From positions 310,001-374,000 of the forward strand of contig NC_017857.3 in NCBI RefSeq assembly GCF_000260985.4: a stretch of 64,000 nucleotides of DNA, written 5' to 3'. Every line of letters begins with the position of its first letter. Positions within the stretch are counted from its first letter, which is position 1. Made by a program: the position numbers and the translations under genes. Under the pieces are notes generated by a model. That model ran no database searches. It was not told the DNA's origin and worked only from the letters and a program-made list of their open reading frames with translations. Positions 20,718 through 29,787 of this stretch are shown one piece after another. Source of the DNA: Methylophaga nitratireducenticrescens. Its GTDB lineage: Bacteria > Pseudomonadota > Gammaproteobacteria > Nitrosococcales > Methylophagaceae.

Positions 20718-21614
20718 ATGATTGAGCGCGCGCATTTACGAATCATTCGAGCCTTGGCAGAAAATGGCAGTTTAACGGCAGCAGCCAATGCCTTATTTCT
20801 CACACAATCCGCCTTATCGCATCAGATCCGATATCTGGAGCAGAAGCTGGAAATAAGCTTATGGCAGCGGGATGGTCGTAAGTTAAGACTGACACAGGCA
20901 GGCGAACTGATGTTGCAGGTTGCTCAGCAGGTTTTACCGGTTCTGGAGCAAACTGAGCAGACCTTACAGGCCTATTCAGAGGGACGGGCAGGTATTTTAC
21001 GTCTGGGCGTGGAGTGCCACCCCTGTTATGAATGGCTGAAAAAAATTCTGGCAGACTATCTGCGCGAAATGCCGCAAATGGATGTCGATATCGTGCATCA
21101 ATTCCAGTTTTCAGGCATGGAAGGGTTGTTGAATCATCATATTGATTTGCTGGTGACGCCGGATGCCGTAAAACAGGTTGGCGTACTTTATCAGCCGATG
21201 TTTGATTATGAGTTGGTTTTGCTGGTGGCTGAAGGTCATCCATTAAGTGAGCAGAAATTTATTCAGGCTGAAGCGCTGCACAAGGAATTATTGCTGACGT
21301 TTCCCGTCGCCCATGAACGACTTGATGTGTTTACCCAGTTTTTGATGCCCGCCGGGATTAACCCTCGAACCAAAGCCATGCAATCAATGGATATTATGGT
21401 GCAGATGGTGGCGTTACAGAGAGCGGTGACGGTGTTGCCTAACTGGCTGGCCAATGAGTTTTGTCAAACGCTGCCGGTTAAAGCGATACGACTTGGAAGA
21501 GGCGGTTTGGCGAAAACGCTTTATGCTGCCATAAGAGAGTCAGATCAGGATGTCAGCTACCTGCAAAAATTTATTTCCCTTGGCGTGCAATCCAGCAATG
21601 CTGTAAACGATTAA
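20718..21614 (+). CDS. metR: LysR-type methionine regulator MetR
   Basis: MetR activates metE and related genes with homocysteine as co-effector. The N-terminal HTH reads IERAHLRIIRALAENGSLTAAANALFLTQSALSHQIRYLE-type segments (split here), and the effector domain has RLGVECHPCYEWL and YQPMFDYELVLLVAEGHPL, which resemble E. coli MetR closely. A frame opens at 20667; the ATG at 20718 gives MIERAHL, the MetR-like start, and 298 residues. It is divergent from metE. Its last 4 nt overlap the convergent receiver-domain gene. Confidence 0.9.
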   Translation: MIERAHLRIIRALAENGSLTAAANALFLTQSALSHQIRYLEQKLEISLWQRDGRKLRLTQAGELMLQVAQQVLPVLEQTEQTLQAYSEGRAGILRLGVECHPCYEWLKKILADYLREMPQMDVDIVHQFQFSGMEGLLNHHIDLLVTPDAVKQVGVLYQPMFDYELVLLVAEGHPLSEQKFIQAEALHKELLLTFPVAHERLDVFTQFLMPAGINPRTKAMQSMDIMVQMVALQRAVTVLPNWLANEFCQTLPVKAIRLGRGGLAKTLYAAIRESDQDVSYLQKFISLGVQSSNAVND

Positions 21615-22414
21615 CTTTGTTCGTCAAGCACTCGATAAAGGATTTCACGGATAGACTCAGGTTCAAAAGGTTTATCCAGAATTGCCGATACGCCCGCCTG
21701 CTCAACCTGCCCCAATCGGGTTTGGTTCTGCTCGCTGGTGACAACTAAAATGGGGACGAAGGTATTGCCCATCTCACTGCGGATATGTTCAACCAGCGCC
21801 TGACCATCCATTTTCGGCATATTCAGATCGGTCACTACCAAATCGAAACTCTGTTGTTTGAGCATTTCAATCGCTTCAATGCCATTTTCAGCCTGATGAA
21901 TCTGGTTTATGCCCATGTTCTGAAACACGCGAAACAGATGGTTGCGCGATACTAGGCTGTCATCGACCAGTAAAACTTCCAGCTGTTCTACTTCGTAATT
22001 CTGTAATTCAATTTCAGTGGGATCGATATGCTGCAGGGTCGTACGGATGGCTCGTTGCAGATTGGCGTGATCAAAGGGTTTGGGCAGAATGGCCACGACA
22101 CCGGATTGGCGAAGTGGCTCAAGCGCTTCAATATTTGATTCGCTGGAGATCAGCATAAAATGGGTGTTTTCCAGATTATCCAGTCGACGAATTGATGAGA
22201 GTAGTTCAGTCGCGGTCATGTCAGGCAAATACATGGCGCTGATCACCAGATCCGGTGGATACTTCTGCATCGCCACGATAGCCTGAGCGCCATCGTGAAC
22301 ACCATCAATTTTATTCACACCCGCCTGGCGTAATTCACGCATGATGATTTTCAGCTGAACGGAAGATGGCTCAACCAGTAATATCGAGAGTTCTGATTCA
22401 TTAAGCGAGTACAT
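21611..22414 (-). CDS. Tandem receiver-domain protein with degenerate first receiver
   Basis: The 267-residue protein consists of two CheY-like receiver domains and no output domain. The second (about residues 145-262) has the acidic pair LLVDDS, phospho-acceptor VVTDLNMPKMDG, and the lysine in LDKPF. In the first (about 8-125) the acidic pair is replaced by LLVEPS and the phosphorylated Asp by Ala (VISAMYLPDM), while Lys in LPKPF is kept. It is thus one pseudo-receiver plus one active receiver, perhaps a phosphate sink or scaffold. No histidine kinase lies beside it. Convergent with metR by a 4-nt overlap. Confidence 0.85.
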   Translation of the reverse strand: MYSLNESELSILLVEPSSVQLKIIMRELRQAGVNKIDGVHDGAQAIVAMQKYPPDLVISAMYLPDMTATELLSSIRRLDNLENTHFMLISSESNIEALEPLRQSGVVAILPKPFDHANLQRAIRTTLQHIDPTEIELQNYEVEQLEVLLVDDSLVSRNHLFRVFQNMGINQIHQAENGIEAIEMLKQQSFDLVVTDLNMPKMDGQALVEHIRSEMGNTFVPILVVTSEQNQTRLGQVEQAGVSAILDKPFEPESIREILYRVLDEQS

Positions 22415-22426
22415 GCTGGTTCCGTT

Positions 22427-22981
22427 TTAGCGAATAACGAGACTCGTTTCCACTTGTTGGCGAGTTTCTTCATCCATAAGTTTTTCGATAATTGTTAACG
22501 CAAAAGTCATTGCCGTTCCCGGTCCGCGGGAGGTAATGATTTTGTTATCACAGACTACAGCATCATTACTGAATTGAACTTCTGGCCACTCGTTTGGCTT
22601 CAGAGCTCCTGGGTAACAGCTGACGTTTAATCCCTCCAGCAGGCCTCCATGTGCCAGAACCATCGGCGCCGCACATATTGCTCCTAACCATTTATCAGCC
22701 TGGTTAAACCGTTTGAGCAACGCATGAATACGTTGATCGGCATTCAGATTGTTGGTGCCGGGTTGTCCGCCCGGCAGAACCATCATGTCGAATTCATCAT
22801 CAATCACTGCATCCAGTGTGGCATCCGCCACCAAGCGGACACCACGGCTAGCAGTAATGTGTAGATCATCCGTCAAACTGGCAGTAACAACATGTATCTC
22901 AGCCCGTCTGAGAACATCTATCAGCGTGACCGCCTCAATTTCCTCACAGCCCTCAGCGAGTGGGATTAATACCGTTGCCAT
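22427..22981 (-). CDS. DJ-1/PfpI family protein (YajL-like)
   Basis: Members of this family act as oxidative-stress chaperones, glyoxalases or deglycases. The 184-residue protein begins TVLIPLAEGCEEIEAVTLIDVLRRA, with the conserved Glu of the active site, then VLPGGQPGTNNL and the nucleophile elbow GAICAAPMVLA with Cys near residue 105; ITSRGPGTAMTFAL closes the fold. This pattern is closest to YajL and human DJ-1. It lies 9 nt after ctpA on the same strand, so they may share a transcript. The exact activity is debated for the family. Confidence 0.88.
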   Translation of the reverse strand: MATVLIPLAEGCEEIEAVTLIDVLRRAEIHVVTASLTDDLHITASRGVRLVADATLDAVIDDEFDMMVLPGGQPGTNNLNADQRIHALLKRFNQADKWLGAICAAPMVLAHGGLLEGLNVSCYPGALKPNEWPEVQFSNDAVVCDNKIITSRGPGTAMTFALTIIEKLMDEETRQQVETSLVIR

Positions 22982-22990
22982 GAATAACGT

Positions 22991-24322
22991 TTAACGTTTG
23001 CTCATAATGTTCATGCCTTTCAGCAGGTTCAATGCCTGAGAAAGCGGATAATCACGCAGCGCTAAAGGTTGTTTTTCCTCTTCTTCTTCAGCATCAACGT
23101 CGCTATCAGTTGTTTCAGCATCCAGCTCTTCCAGTAAACCATTTTCCAGATGACGGCTGAGATCAATCTCTCGCAGTGGCTGGAAGCCATTATCTTCAGC
23201 TGCACTGATTTGTAAGGCATCAATCACGATATCAGGGTGTATACCATCAGCCTGAATCGAACGACCTGAAGGGGTATAATATCGTGCAGTTGTCATTTTG
23301 ACCGCTGTATCGTTGGTTAAAGGCATCACCGTTTGTACCGACCCTTTACCAAAGGTTTTAGTGCCCAGTATCACGGCCCGTTGATGATCCTGCAAAGCCC
23401 CGGCAACAATTTCAGACGCGGAAGCTGAACCACCATTTACCAGCACAATAATAGGTGCGCCATTCAGCATATCGCCAGGTTTGGCATGGAATTTTTGATC
23501 AGCATCCTGAATACGTCCTTCCGTGTAGACAATCATGCCTTTGTTGAGGAAAGCATCAGATACTTCTACCGCAGCATCCAAAACGCCGCCTGGATTGTTG
23601 CGTAAATCAAGCACCATGCCTTTCAACTTCCCACCATTATCAGTTTTGAGCTGATTAACGGCGTCACGAAGATTTTCACCGGTTGGAGATTGGAACGTAG
23701 TGATTCGTACATAGCCATAACCCGGCTCGAGAACTTCGGTTCGCACACTTTTCACTTTAATTATGGCGCGAGTCAGTTCCAGTTTCAGCGGTTTATCTGC
23801 GCCTTCACGAATAATCGTCAGAACAATTTTGCTACCCGGCTCACCGCGCATAATCTCTACGGCTTCCGTCAGTGTCAGGCCTTTAACGGGAGTATCATCG
23901 AGGCGAATAATCAAGTCTCCGGCTTTTACACCTGCTTCAGCAGCGGGAGTTTCGTCAATGGGTGCAACCACTTTGACGAAGCCATCTTCCATGGAAACTT
24001 CTATGCCTAGGCCACCAAACTCTCCAGAGGTGCCTTCACGCAGATCTTTGAATTCGCTGAGATCAAGATAGGATGAATGGGGATCCAGTCCAGAAAGCAT
24101 GCCGCGAATAGCGTTTTCCAGCAGAGTTTTGTCTTCCACCGGTTCAACGTAACTACTTTTAATGCGGCCAAAAATTTCCGAAAAAGCTCTTAGATCATCA
24201 ATTGGCAGGTCCGGCTTTGCGACAGTGTCTTTATCGGCGAAGACCATTTGGCCAAAAATCAATGTGATGCCGATAATGACACCCGCTGTTACCAGCGCAA
24301 AATCACGTTTCAAAAAGCGCAT
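22991..24322 (-). CDS. ctpA: C-terminal processing peptidase (S41 family, CtpA)
   Basis: This periplasmic serine protease trims protein C-termini and cell-wall hydrolase regulators. It has an N-terminal membrane/signal segment (about residues 9-29), a PDZ domain with GGLGIEVSMEDGFVKVVAPIDETPA and AGDLIIRLDD, and the S41 core VLDLRNNPGGVLDAAV, GSASASEIVAGALQDH (nucleophile Ser) and FGKGSVQTVMPL (Lys). An acidic stretch follows (about residues 400-420). It follows envC by 24 nt, the same gpmI-envC-ctpA order as many gammaproteobacteria, which links it to cell-wall hydrolysis. Confidence 0.94.
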   Translation of the reverse strand: MRFLKRDFALVTAGVIIGITLIFGQMVFADKDTVAKPDLPIDDLRAFSEIFGRIKSSYVEPVEDKTLLENAIRGMLSGLDPHSSYLDLSEFKDLREGTSGEFGGLGIEVSMEDGFVKVVAPIDETPAAEAGVKAGDLIIRLDDTPVKGLTLTEAVEIMRGEPGSKIVLTIIREGADKPLKLELTRAIIKVKSVRTEVLEPGYGYVRITTFQSPTGENLRDAVNQLKTDNGGKLKGMVLDLRNNPGGVLDAAVEVSDAFLNKGMIVYTEGRIQDADQKFHAKPGDMLNGAPIIVLVNGGSASASEIVAGALQDHQRAVILGTKTFGKGSVQTVMPLTNDTAVKMTTARYYTPSGRSIQADGIHPDIVIDALQISAAEDNGFQPLREIDLSRHLENGLLEELDAETTDSDVDAEEEEEKQPLALRDYPLSQALNLLKGMNIMSKR

Positions 24323-24346
24323 ATGAACTTTATTCCTTATTTCAAA

Positions 24347-25495
24347 TTAACCTTGCTTGCGCAGCCATTGCATAGGGTTGGTCGGACTGCCTTTATGACG
24401 TACTTCAAAATATAGCCCAGCGGTTTGTCTGACACCCTGATCACCACTTTGAGCGATAACTTCACCAGCACTCACGGTATCCCCCGTGTTTTTCAGCAGA
24501 CTGTCATTATTGCCATAAAGCGTCATGAACTGTTCGCCATGATCGATGATGATTAACAAGCCAAAACCTTTCATCCAATCGGCAAAAACCACTCTGCCTT
24601 CTGCGCTGGCTTTAACAGATGTGCCTTTTTCAGAGGCTATCAGTATGCCTTTCCAGCTGAGTTTATCAAGATTACGCTGGCTACCATAGCTTGCCAGTAT
24701 TTTTCCGGACAACGGCCATTGTAATTTCCCACTCAGACTCGAAAATCGTTCACTTGGTTTCACCGGTTTTGATGGTGGAGGTCTTTTTGCTGCTTTTTTG
24801 GCGAGTGAGTCTAATAATGACTGCAGGTTTTTCTCTTCTTCTTTTAGCGCAGCCAGTTGTGCATCCTGTCCCGAGATTTTTTTATTCAGTGCGGCAAGTG
24901 TTCTTTCACGTTCAACAGTTTGCTGTTTGAAAGCTTCCTGCTGAGCCAGTTGTTGCTGTTGCAGTTCGTCAAGATTTCTTTTAACGGCATAAATAGCTTT
25001 TTCCTGTTCCGTTAAGTTTTGCAAAGTGGTGTGTAATGTCTCGAGCTGCTGCTGGCGTGCCGTGTGAAAATAACGGTAATAAGTGTTACTTCGACTGACC
25101 CGCTCAGGTGATTGTTCAGACAATAATATCTTCAGATAACTGGGTTGAGCATTCATAAATGCAGAACGAATCTGTTGATTTAAAGCCTCCAGCTGCTTTG
25201 CCTGTTGCTTTTGCGTCACTCCAAGCTGTTGTTGAAGATTGAGTAATTCGTCATCTTTAACCGCAATAGATTGTTTAATCTGGTTTAACTCGCGACTTAT
25301 TTCAGAAACCTTGAGACTCTGCTTTTTTAATTGCTGTTGCAGTTCCGCTTTGGTTTTCTTATTGAGGCTAAGCGTTTTATCAAGTTCAGAAATTTCACTG
25401 CGTACCGCTTCGAGCTTCTTGGCTGAAGAAGGTTCAGCAGCAAGATTTAATGGCATAAAAAGCCAGAAAAACAAGATCAAACCACGAATTATCAT
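24347..25495 (-). CDS. envC: Murein hydrolase activator EnvC
   Basis: EnvC activates septal amidases during cell division. After a signal peptide (cleavage near NLAAEP) there is a long coiled coil rich in Gln, Leu and Glu (about residues 25-240) and a C-terminal LytM/M23 domain with GSQRNLDKLSWKGI and FEVRHKGSPTNPMQWL. The zinc-binding histidine pattern of active LytM enzymes is incomplete, as expected for an activator. The ATG at 25495 is chosen over a GTG at 25501; gpmI ends 8 nt upstream. Confidence 0.92.
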   Translation of the reverse strand: MIIRGLILFFWLFMPLNLAAEPSSAKKLEAVRSEISELDKTLSLNKKTKAELQQQLKKQSLKVSEISRELNQIKQSIAVKDDELLNLQQQLGVTQKQQAKQLEALNQQIRSAFMNAQPSYLKILLSEQSPERVSRSNTYYRYFHTARQQQLETLHTTLQNLTEQEKAIYAVKRNLDELQQQQLAQQEAFKQQTVERERTLAALNKKISGQDAQLAALKEEEKNLQSLLDSLAKKAAKRPPPSKPVKPSERFSSLSGKLQWPLSGKILASYGSQRNLDKLSWKGILIASEKGTSVKASAEGRVVFADWMKGFGLLIIIDHGEQFMTLYGNNDSLLKNTGDTVSAGEVIAQSGDQGVRQTAGLYFEVRHKGSPTNPMQWLRKQG

Positions 25496-25503
25496 CTGCA
25501 CGT

Positions 25504-27036
25504 TCAGGTGAGTTTCACCAAAAGATGATTATTCATTTCCGCTGGAATCGGCAGATCAAGCAGGCTCAGCATGGTCGGGGCAATATCAGATAAACCACCC
25601 TGTTCCGCACACACTGCTGAACGTCCGGCATAAATTAACGGCACGAGGTTGCTGGTGTGGGCGGTATGCGCCTGTCCTTTCTCATTGTCCAGCATCTTTT
25701 CAGCATTGCCGTGATCAGCTGTTACCAGCATTTCGCCACCGCTTTCTTTTAATGCGGACCAGATTTTACCCAGACAGTTATCCAGTGTTTCAATGGCTTT
25801 AACGGTCGCATCAAAATTACCGGTATGGCCGACCATATCGGCATTGGCGAAGTTGCAGATGATGACATCATATTGATTGCTGTGAATGGCTTTAACCAGT
25901 TTTTCGGCCACTTCCGGAGCATTCATCTCCGGTTGCAAATCGTAGGTTTCGACTTTTGGTGAGGGCACCAGAATCCGATCTTCACCTTCGTAAGGAACGT
26001 CGCTTCCGCCATTAAAAAAGAACGTTACATGCGCATATTTTTCGGTTTCAGCAATACGCAACTGGCGCAAGCCGACAGCAGAAATACATTCGCCCAGCAG
26101 GTTTTTGAGCTTTTCAGCCGGAAAAGCCACCGGAACATCAAAATCCTTCTTATATTCCGTCAGCGTGACAAATTTTGACAGTTTTGGTGCAGCCAATATA
26201 GGAAATCCAGCAAACTCAGTATCAATGAAACACTGGGTTAATTCACGAGCGCGATCAGCACGGAAATTCATGAAGACAATACTGTCACCGTCCTCAATCG
26301 GCACTACATCACCAATTCTGGTGGCTTTAACAAACTCATCCGTTTCTTCTCGCGCATAAGCCTGCTGAAGAGCTTCAATTGCATTGTCTGCCTGATAAAC
26401 AGCTTTACCATTAGCAATCAGTTCATAAGCCTGTTGAACTCTATCCCAGCGTTGATCACGGTCCATCGCATAAAAGCGTCCGACAATACTGGCGAAGCGT
26501 CCTTTACCGGTCTTGTTAAAACTGGCTTGCATGTTCTCAATGAATTTTTGAGCAGATTTGGGTGACGTATCGCGACCATCCAGAAAAGCGTGCAGATAGA
26601 TTTTGGTCGCACCGCGGTCTGCAGCAAGCTTTACCATGGCTTGAATATGACTGTCATGACTGTGCACGCCGCCATCGGAGAGCAAGCCCAGAATATGCAG
26701 GGCTTTATCCTTTTGAACCACTTCATTCACCAAAGCAGTCAGTGTTTGATTCGTAAAAAATGTTCCGTTTCGAATGACGCCACTAATCCGGGTAAATTCC
26801 TGATAAACCACACGGCCAGCACCAATATTGAGGTGCCCGACTTCAGAATTTCCCATCTGATCGCCGGGTAAGCCGACGCCAGCGCCAGAGGCGTTAATCA
26901 ATGTATGTGCGTAATCCTTCCAGAGGTGATCCCAGACAGGGGTATTGGCAGCCATAATGGCATTATGCTGTACCTCTTCACTATAACCCCAACCATCCAG
27001 AATGATTAGCGCAAGTGGGCGGTGCTTGTGGCTCAT
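25504..27036 (-). CDS. gpmI: 2,3-bisphosphoglycerate-independent phosphoglycerate mutase
   Basis: GpmI interconverts 3- and 2-phosphoglycerate with two Mn ions. The 510-residue protein shows [15 protein letters not shown] (metal Asp), [18 protein letters not shown] with the phospho-serine, [19 protein letters not shown], and the metal sites [13 protein letters not shown] and VTADHGNAE. The ATG at 27036 follows AAAGGA at 7 nt; a longer frame opens at 27078. It is the first gene of the gpmI-envC-ctpA-DJ-1 run and is divergent from the arsR-rhodanese-grxC run, matching E. coli order. Confidence 0.96.
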   Translation of the reverse strand: MSHKHRPLALIILDGWGYSEEVQHNAIMAANTPVWDHLWKDYAHTLINASGAGVGLPGDQMGNSEVGHLNIGAGRVVYQEFTRISGVIRNGTFFTNQTLTALVNEVVQKDKALHILGLLSDGGVHSHDSHIQAMVKLAADRGATKIYLHAFLDGRDTSPKSAQKFIENMQASFNKTGKGRFASIVGRFYAMDRDQRWDRVQQAYELIANGKAVYQADNAIEALQQAYAREETDEFVKATRIGDVVPIEDGDSIVFMNFRADRARELTQCFIDTEFAGFPILAAPKLSKFVTLTEYKKDFDVPVAFPAEKLKNLLGECISAVGLRQLRIAETEKYAHVTFFFNGGSDVPYEGEDRILVPSPKVETYDLQPEMNAPEVAEKLVKAIHSNQYDVIICNFANADMVGHTGNFDATVKAIETLDNCLGKIWSALKESGGEMLVTADHGNAEKMLDNEKGQAHTAHTSNLVPLIYAGRSAVCAEQGGLSDIAPTMLSLLDLPIPAEMNNHLLVKLT

Positions 27037-27194
27037 GAAACTATCCTTTAAACACGGGTTGAGATGACCTGCGGTCATGAAAAACAGTGATCACTGCAAA
27101 TCAACAACAATGCTGTGTATTATATGGTCTTTTGTAATCAATTACAGTTGCAATCAAGTTGATTGGCCTCTCTTCACAAACTGGAAACCCGCAA

Positions 27195-27485
27195 ATGCAG
27201 GTTATGAATGATGATATTGAACGTGCCGCATTTGCGTTGAAAGCGATGTCGAATCCACTGCGTTTGAAAATCCTTTGTGCACTGGGCGATCATGAATTAT
27301 CTGTGCAGGAGATTGTTGAACAGGTTGGCACAACACAAAGCAATGTGTCTCAACACCTTGCCAAGCTGAAAGAGAAAAACATTCTGGCGGCAAGACGAGA
27401 AGCAAATCGTATATTTTACCGTGTTAACGATGAGCGTCTGTTACGGCTAATCAGCATGATGTGCGAATTGTTTTGCGTAAAATAG
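27195..27485 (+). CDS. ArsR-family winged-helix repressor
   Basis: The protein of about 96 residues is a small winged-helix regulator: FALKAMSNPLRLKILCALGDHELSVQEIVEQVGTTQSNVSQHL (split) is the ArsR HTH, and AARREANRIFYRVNDERLL the wing. It lacks the classical ELCVCD metal site; cysteines occur in LKILCAL and the tail CELFC, so thiol or persulfide sensing is possible but unproven. It sits 35 nt before a rhodanese gene and 158 nt from divergent gpmI. ATG 27195 is chosen over TTG 27159; ATG 27204 is also possible. Confidence 0.85.
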   Translation: MQVMNDDIERAAFALKAMSNPLRLKILCALGDHELSVQEIVEQVGTTQSNVSQHLAKLKEKNILAARREANRIFYRVNDERLLRLISMMCELFCVK

Positions 27486-27520
27486 AAATCATTTTTTATT
27501 CATAAATTTAGGGCTGTTTA

Positions 27521-27940
27521 ATGGAAAATCTGGGCGAATTTATTGTTAATCATTGGATACTGTCCAGTTTGTTTGTGGTGTTATTGTTTTTGGTTTTTTC
27601 TGACTCACTCACTCGCAAACTAGGTGGGTTTAATGCCGTTGATGTGCCAACAGCTGTTAATCTGGTGAATCAGCAAAAAGGCTGTTTTGTCGATATTCGC
27701 GATAAAGCTGCATTTGAAACGTCACATATAGTCGATTCCATAAATGTACCGGTGGCCGATATCGAGGCGAATCTCAAGTCGCTAAAAAAGAAGGATCAGC
27801 CTCTGGTACTGGTGTGTGACAGTGGTCAGCGTTCAAAAGCTGCTGCCAAACAGTTCAAAAAACATGGATACAACAATATTTACGTAATGTCAGGTGGTCT
27901 GCACGCATGGCGAGATGCCAAACTGCCGTTATTCAGTTAA
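27521..27940 (+). CDS. Membrane-anchored rhodanese-domain protein (YibN-like)
   Basis: One N-terminal membrane helix (about residues 12-28) is followed by a single rhodanese domain in the cytoplasm. The active-site loop LVLVCDSGQRSKAAAKQF has the persulfide-forming Cys (about residue 101), and YVMSGGLHAWRDA ends the domain. The 139-residue length and the order rhodanese-grxC-secB-gpsA equal E. coli yibN-grxC-secB-gpsA. A sulfur-transfer or envelope-insertion role has been suggested for this family; the sequence shows only the fold and catalytic Cys. Confidence 0.9.
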   Translation: MENLGEFIVNHWILSSLFVVLLFLVFSDSLTRKLGGFNAVDVPTAVNLVNQQKGCFVDIRDKAAFETSHIVDSINVPVADIEANLKSLKKKDQPLVLVCDSGQRSKAAAKQFKKHGYNNIYVMSGGLHAWRDAKLPLFS

Positions 27941-27956
27941 GACTTGGAGTGTTGTT

Positions 27957-28214
27957 ATGAGCAAAGTCACCATTTATTCATCCGCGCATTGCCCGTACTG
28001 CACAATGGCAAAGCAGTTACTGGATCGAAAAGGTGTCAGTTATGACGAAATCCGTGTGGATCAGCATCCTGAAAAACGCCAGGAAATGATGCAAAAAAGT
28101 CAGCAACGTACCGTGCCGCAAATATTCATTAATGGTAAATCAATGGGTGGATATACCGATTTGATTGATATCGACCGTTCGGGTCAGCTCGACGTTTTAC
28201 TGACAAATAATTAA
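27957..28214 (+). CDS. grxC: Glutaredoxin 3
   Basis: GrxC reduces disulfides and glutathionylated proteins with glutathione. The 85-residue protein has the active site HCPYCTMAK (residues 10-18), the TVPQIFINGK cis-proline loop and GGYTDLIDID. TTGGAG sits 7 nt before the ATG at 27957; an upstream in-frame ATG at 27894 would add a non-conserved leader inside the rhodanese gene. It lies 16 nt after the rhodanese gene and 22 nt before secB. Confidence 0.95.
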   Translation: MSKVTIYSSAHCPYCTMAKQLLDRKGVSYDEIRVDQHPEKRQEMMQKSQQRTVPQIFINGKSMGGYTDLIDIDRSGQLDVLLTNN

Positions 28215-28236
28215 ATTCTATTAAAGAGGGAAAATC

Positions 28237-28719
28237 ATGGCTGAAGAAAACACAGCAGCAACAGAAGAACAACAACCGAAGTTCATCATTCAGAAGATCT
28301 ACACCAAAGATATTTCATTTGAGACGCCTAATTCTCCAGAAATTTTCCGTGAAGAATGGAAACCAAAACTGGATCTGCAGCTAGGCAATGAATATACCCG
28401 TCTTGATGATGATACCCATGAAATTATTCTGATCGTCACTGTCACCGCAAAAGTAAACGATCAGGTCGCATTTCTGGCGGAAGTTAAACAGGCTGGAATT
28501 TTCACTTTGACCGGTTACAGCAAAGAAGAAATGGGACCGCTGATTGGCAGCTACTGCCCGAATACTATTTTCCCATTTGCACGGGAAGTTATTTCTGATG
28601 TGGTTATCAAAGGCGGTTTCCCACAACTCGTGCTGGCACCAGTGAACTTTGATGCAGTGTACAAACATCAGATTGATCAGGCTCGTCAGCAGATGGAAGC
28701 AGCACAAGCTACGCACTAG
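28237..28719 (+). CDS. secB: Protein-export chaperone SecB
   Basis: SecB is a tetrameric chaperone that keeps preproteins unfolded and hands them to SecA. The 160-residue protein has FIIQKIYTKDISFETPNSP, the substrate-groove strands, and the SecA-contact and core segments AGIFTLTGY, GSYCPNTIFPFAREVISDVVIKGGFPQLVLAPVNFDA (split). AAAGAGGGAAAA before the ATG is a strong ribosome site. It is followed 9 nt later by gpsA. Confidence 0.97.
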   Translation: MAEENTAATEEQQPKFIIQKIYTKDISFETPNSPEIFREEWKPKLDLQLGNEYTRLDDDTHEIILIVTVTAKVNDQVAFLAEVKQAGIFTLTGYSKEEMGPLIGSYCPNTIFPFAREVISDVVIKGGFPQLVLAPVNFDAVYKHQIDQARQQMEAAQATH

Positions 28720-28728
28720 TTTGTCTAC

Positions 28729-29763
28729 ATGGTCATGACCGCTTCTTCTTTAATGCCCACAGTTGTCATCGGTGCCGGAGCCTGGGGTACGGCGCTGGCG
28801 ATTGCCATGGCCCGCAATGGTCATGAAGTCAGGCTTTGGGGTCGTGACAAAGAACAGCTTTCTAGGATAGCGGCTGAACGGATGAACAGCCGCTATTTAC
28901 CGGAAATTATTTTTCCGGATACATTGAAAATTGAAATGGATCTGGAAAAATCTCTGGAGAAATGCAGGCATATAATGGTTTCAGTGCCAAGTCTGGCGTT
29001 TAGTGAAATATTGCATTGCATTAAACCTTTTCTGTCTGAAGATATCCCGATTAGTTGGGCGACCAAAGGTTTAACGCCCCACAATGGTCAATTTCTGCAC
29101 GATACGGCTATCGAAATTCTGGGTCCTAAACATGCTTTAGCCGTCGTTTCTGGCCCATCGTTCGCCGCAGAGGTTGCGACCGGATTACCTACCGCTTTAA
29201 CGGTTGCTTCCCGTGATACAGCGTTTGCCAAAGCCTTGGCAAGTGCGCTTCATGGACCTGCTTTGCGGGCTTACACCACGGAGGATGTTTTAGGGGTGCA
29301 AGTCGGTGGTACGGTGAAAAACGTGTTGGCAATTGCGGCAGGTATCTGTGACGGATTAGGATATGGTGCCAACGCCCGTGCTGCTCTGCTGACCCGCGGT
29401 ATGGCAGAAATTATGCGTTTAGCCAGTGTATTGGGTGCTGAACCGGAAACCATGTTTGGTCTGTCTGGTATGGGGGATTTGATCCTGACCTGTACTGATA
29501 ATCAGAGCCGCAATCGCCAGCTAGGCTTAGCGATTGGTTCAGGTCTTACAGTTGATGAAGCGGTTTCAAAAGTCGGTAAGACGGTAGAAGGTATGCATGC
29601 TGCCAGAGAAGTTTTATTACGCGCTCAACAGGCGGGTGTTGAGATGCCAATTGTTGAGCAGGTATGCAAAATCCTGTTTGAAGGGTACGATCCGCGCAAA
29701 TCGGTTCAGGCATTATTATGTCGTGAACAAAAAGCAGAATCTCCGGTAATCGGAAAATCGTGA
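28729..29763 (+). CDS. gpsA: NAD(P)H-dependent glycerol-3-phosphate dehydrogenase
   Basis: GpsA reduces dihydroxyacetone phosphate to sn-glycerol-3-phosphate for phospholipids; plsY further along uses the product. The 344-residue protein has the Rossmann motif VIGAGAWGTALA, the SWATKGL loop, catalytic Lys in GGTVKNVLAIAAG, and GLSGMGDLILTCTDNQSRNRQLG. The start is uncertain: ATG 28729, 28735 and 28753 are in frame and none has a strong ribosome site. It ends the grxC-secB-gpsA run; a lipoprotein gene follows at 24 nt. Confidence 0.95.
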   Translation: MVMTASSLMPTVVIGAGAWGTALAIAMARNGHEVRLWGRDKEQLSRIAAERMNSRYLPEIIFPDTLKIEMDLEKSLEKCRHIMVSVPSLAFSEILHCIKPFLSEDIPISWATKGLTPHNGQFLHDTAIEILGPKHALAVVSGPSFAAEVATGLPTALTVASRDTAFAKALASALHGPALRAYTTEDVLGVQVGGTVKNVLAIAAGICDGLGYGANARAALLTRGMAEIMRLASVLGAEPETMFGLSGMGDLILTCTDNQSRNRQLGLAIGSGLTVDEAVSKVGKTVEGMHAAREVLLRAQQAGVEMPIVEQVCKILFEGYDPRKSVQALLCREQKAESPVIGKS

Positions 29764-29787
29764 TACGAATTAATTGAGGAAAATTAT

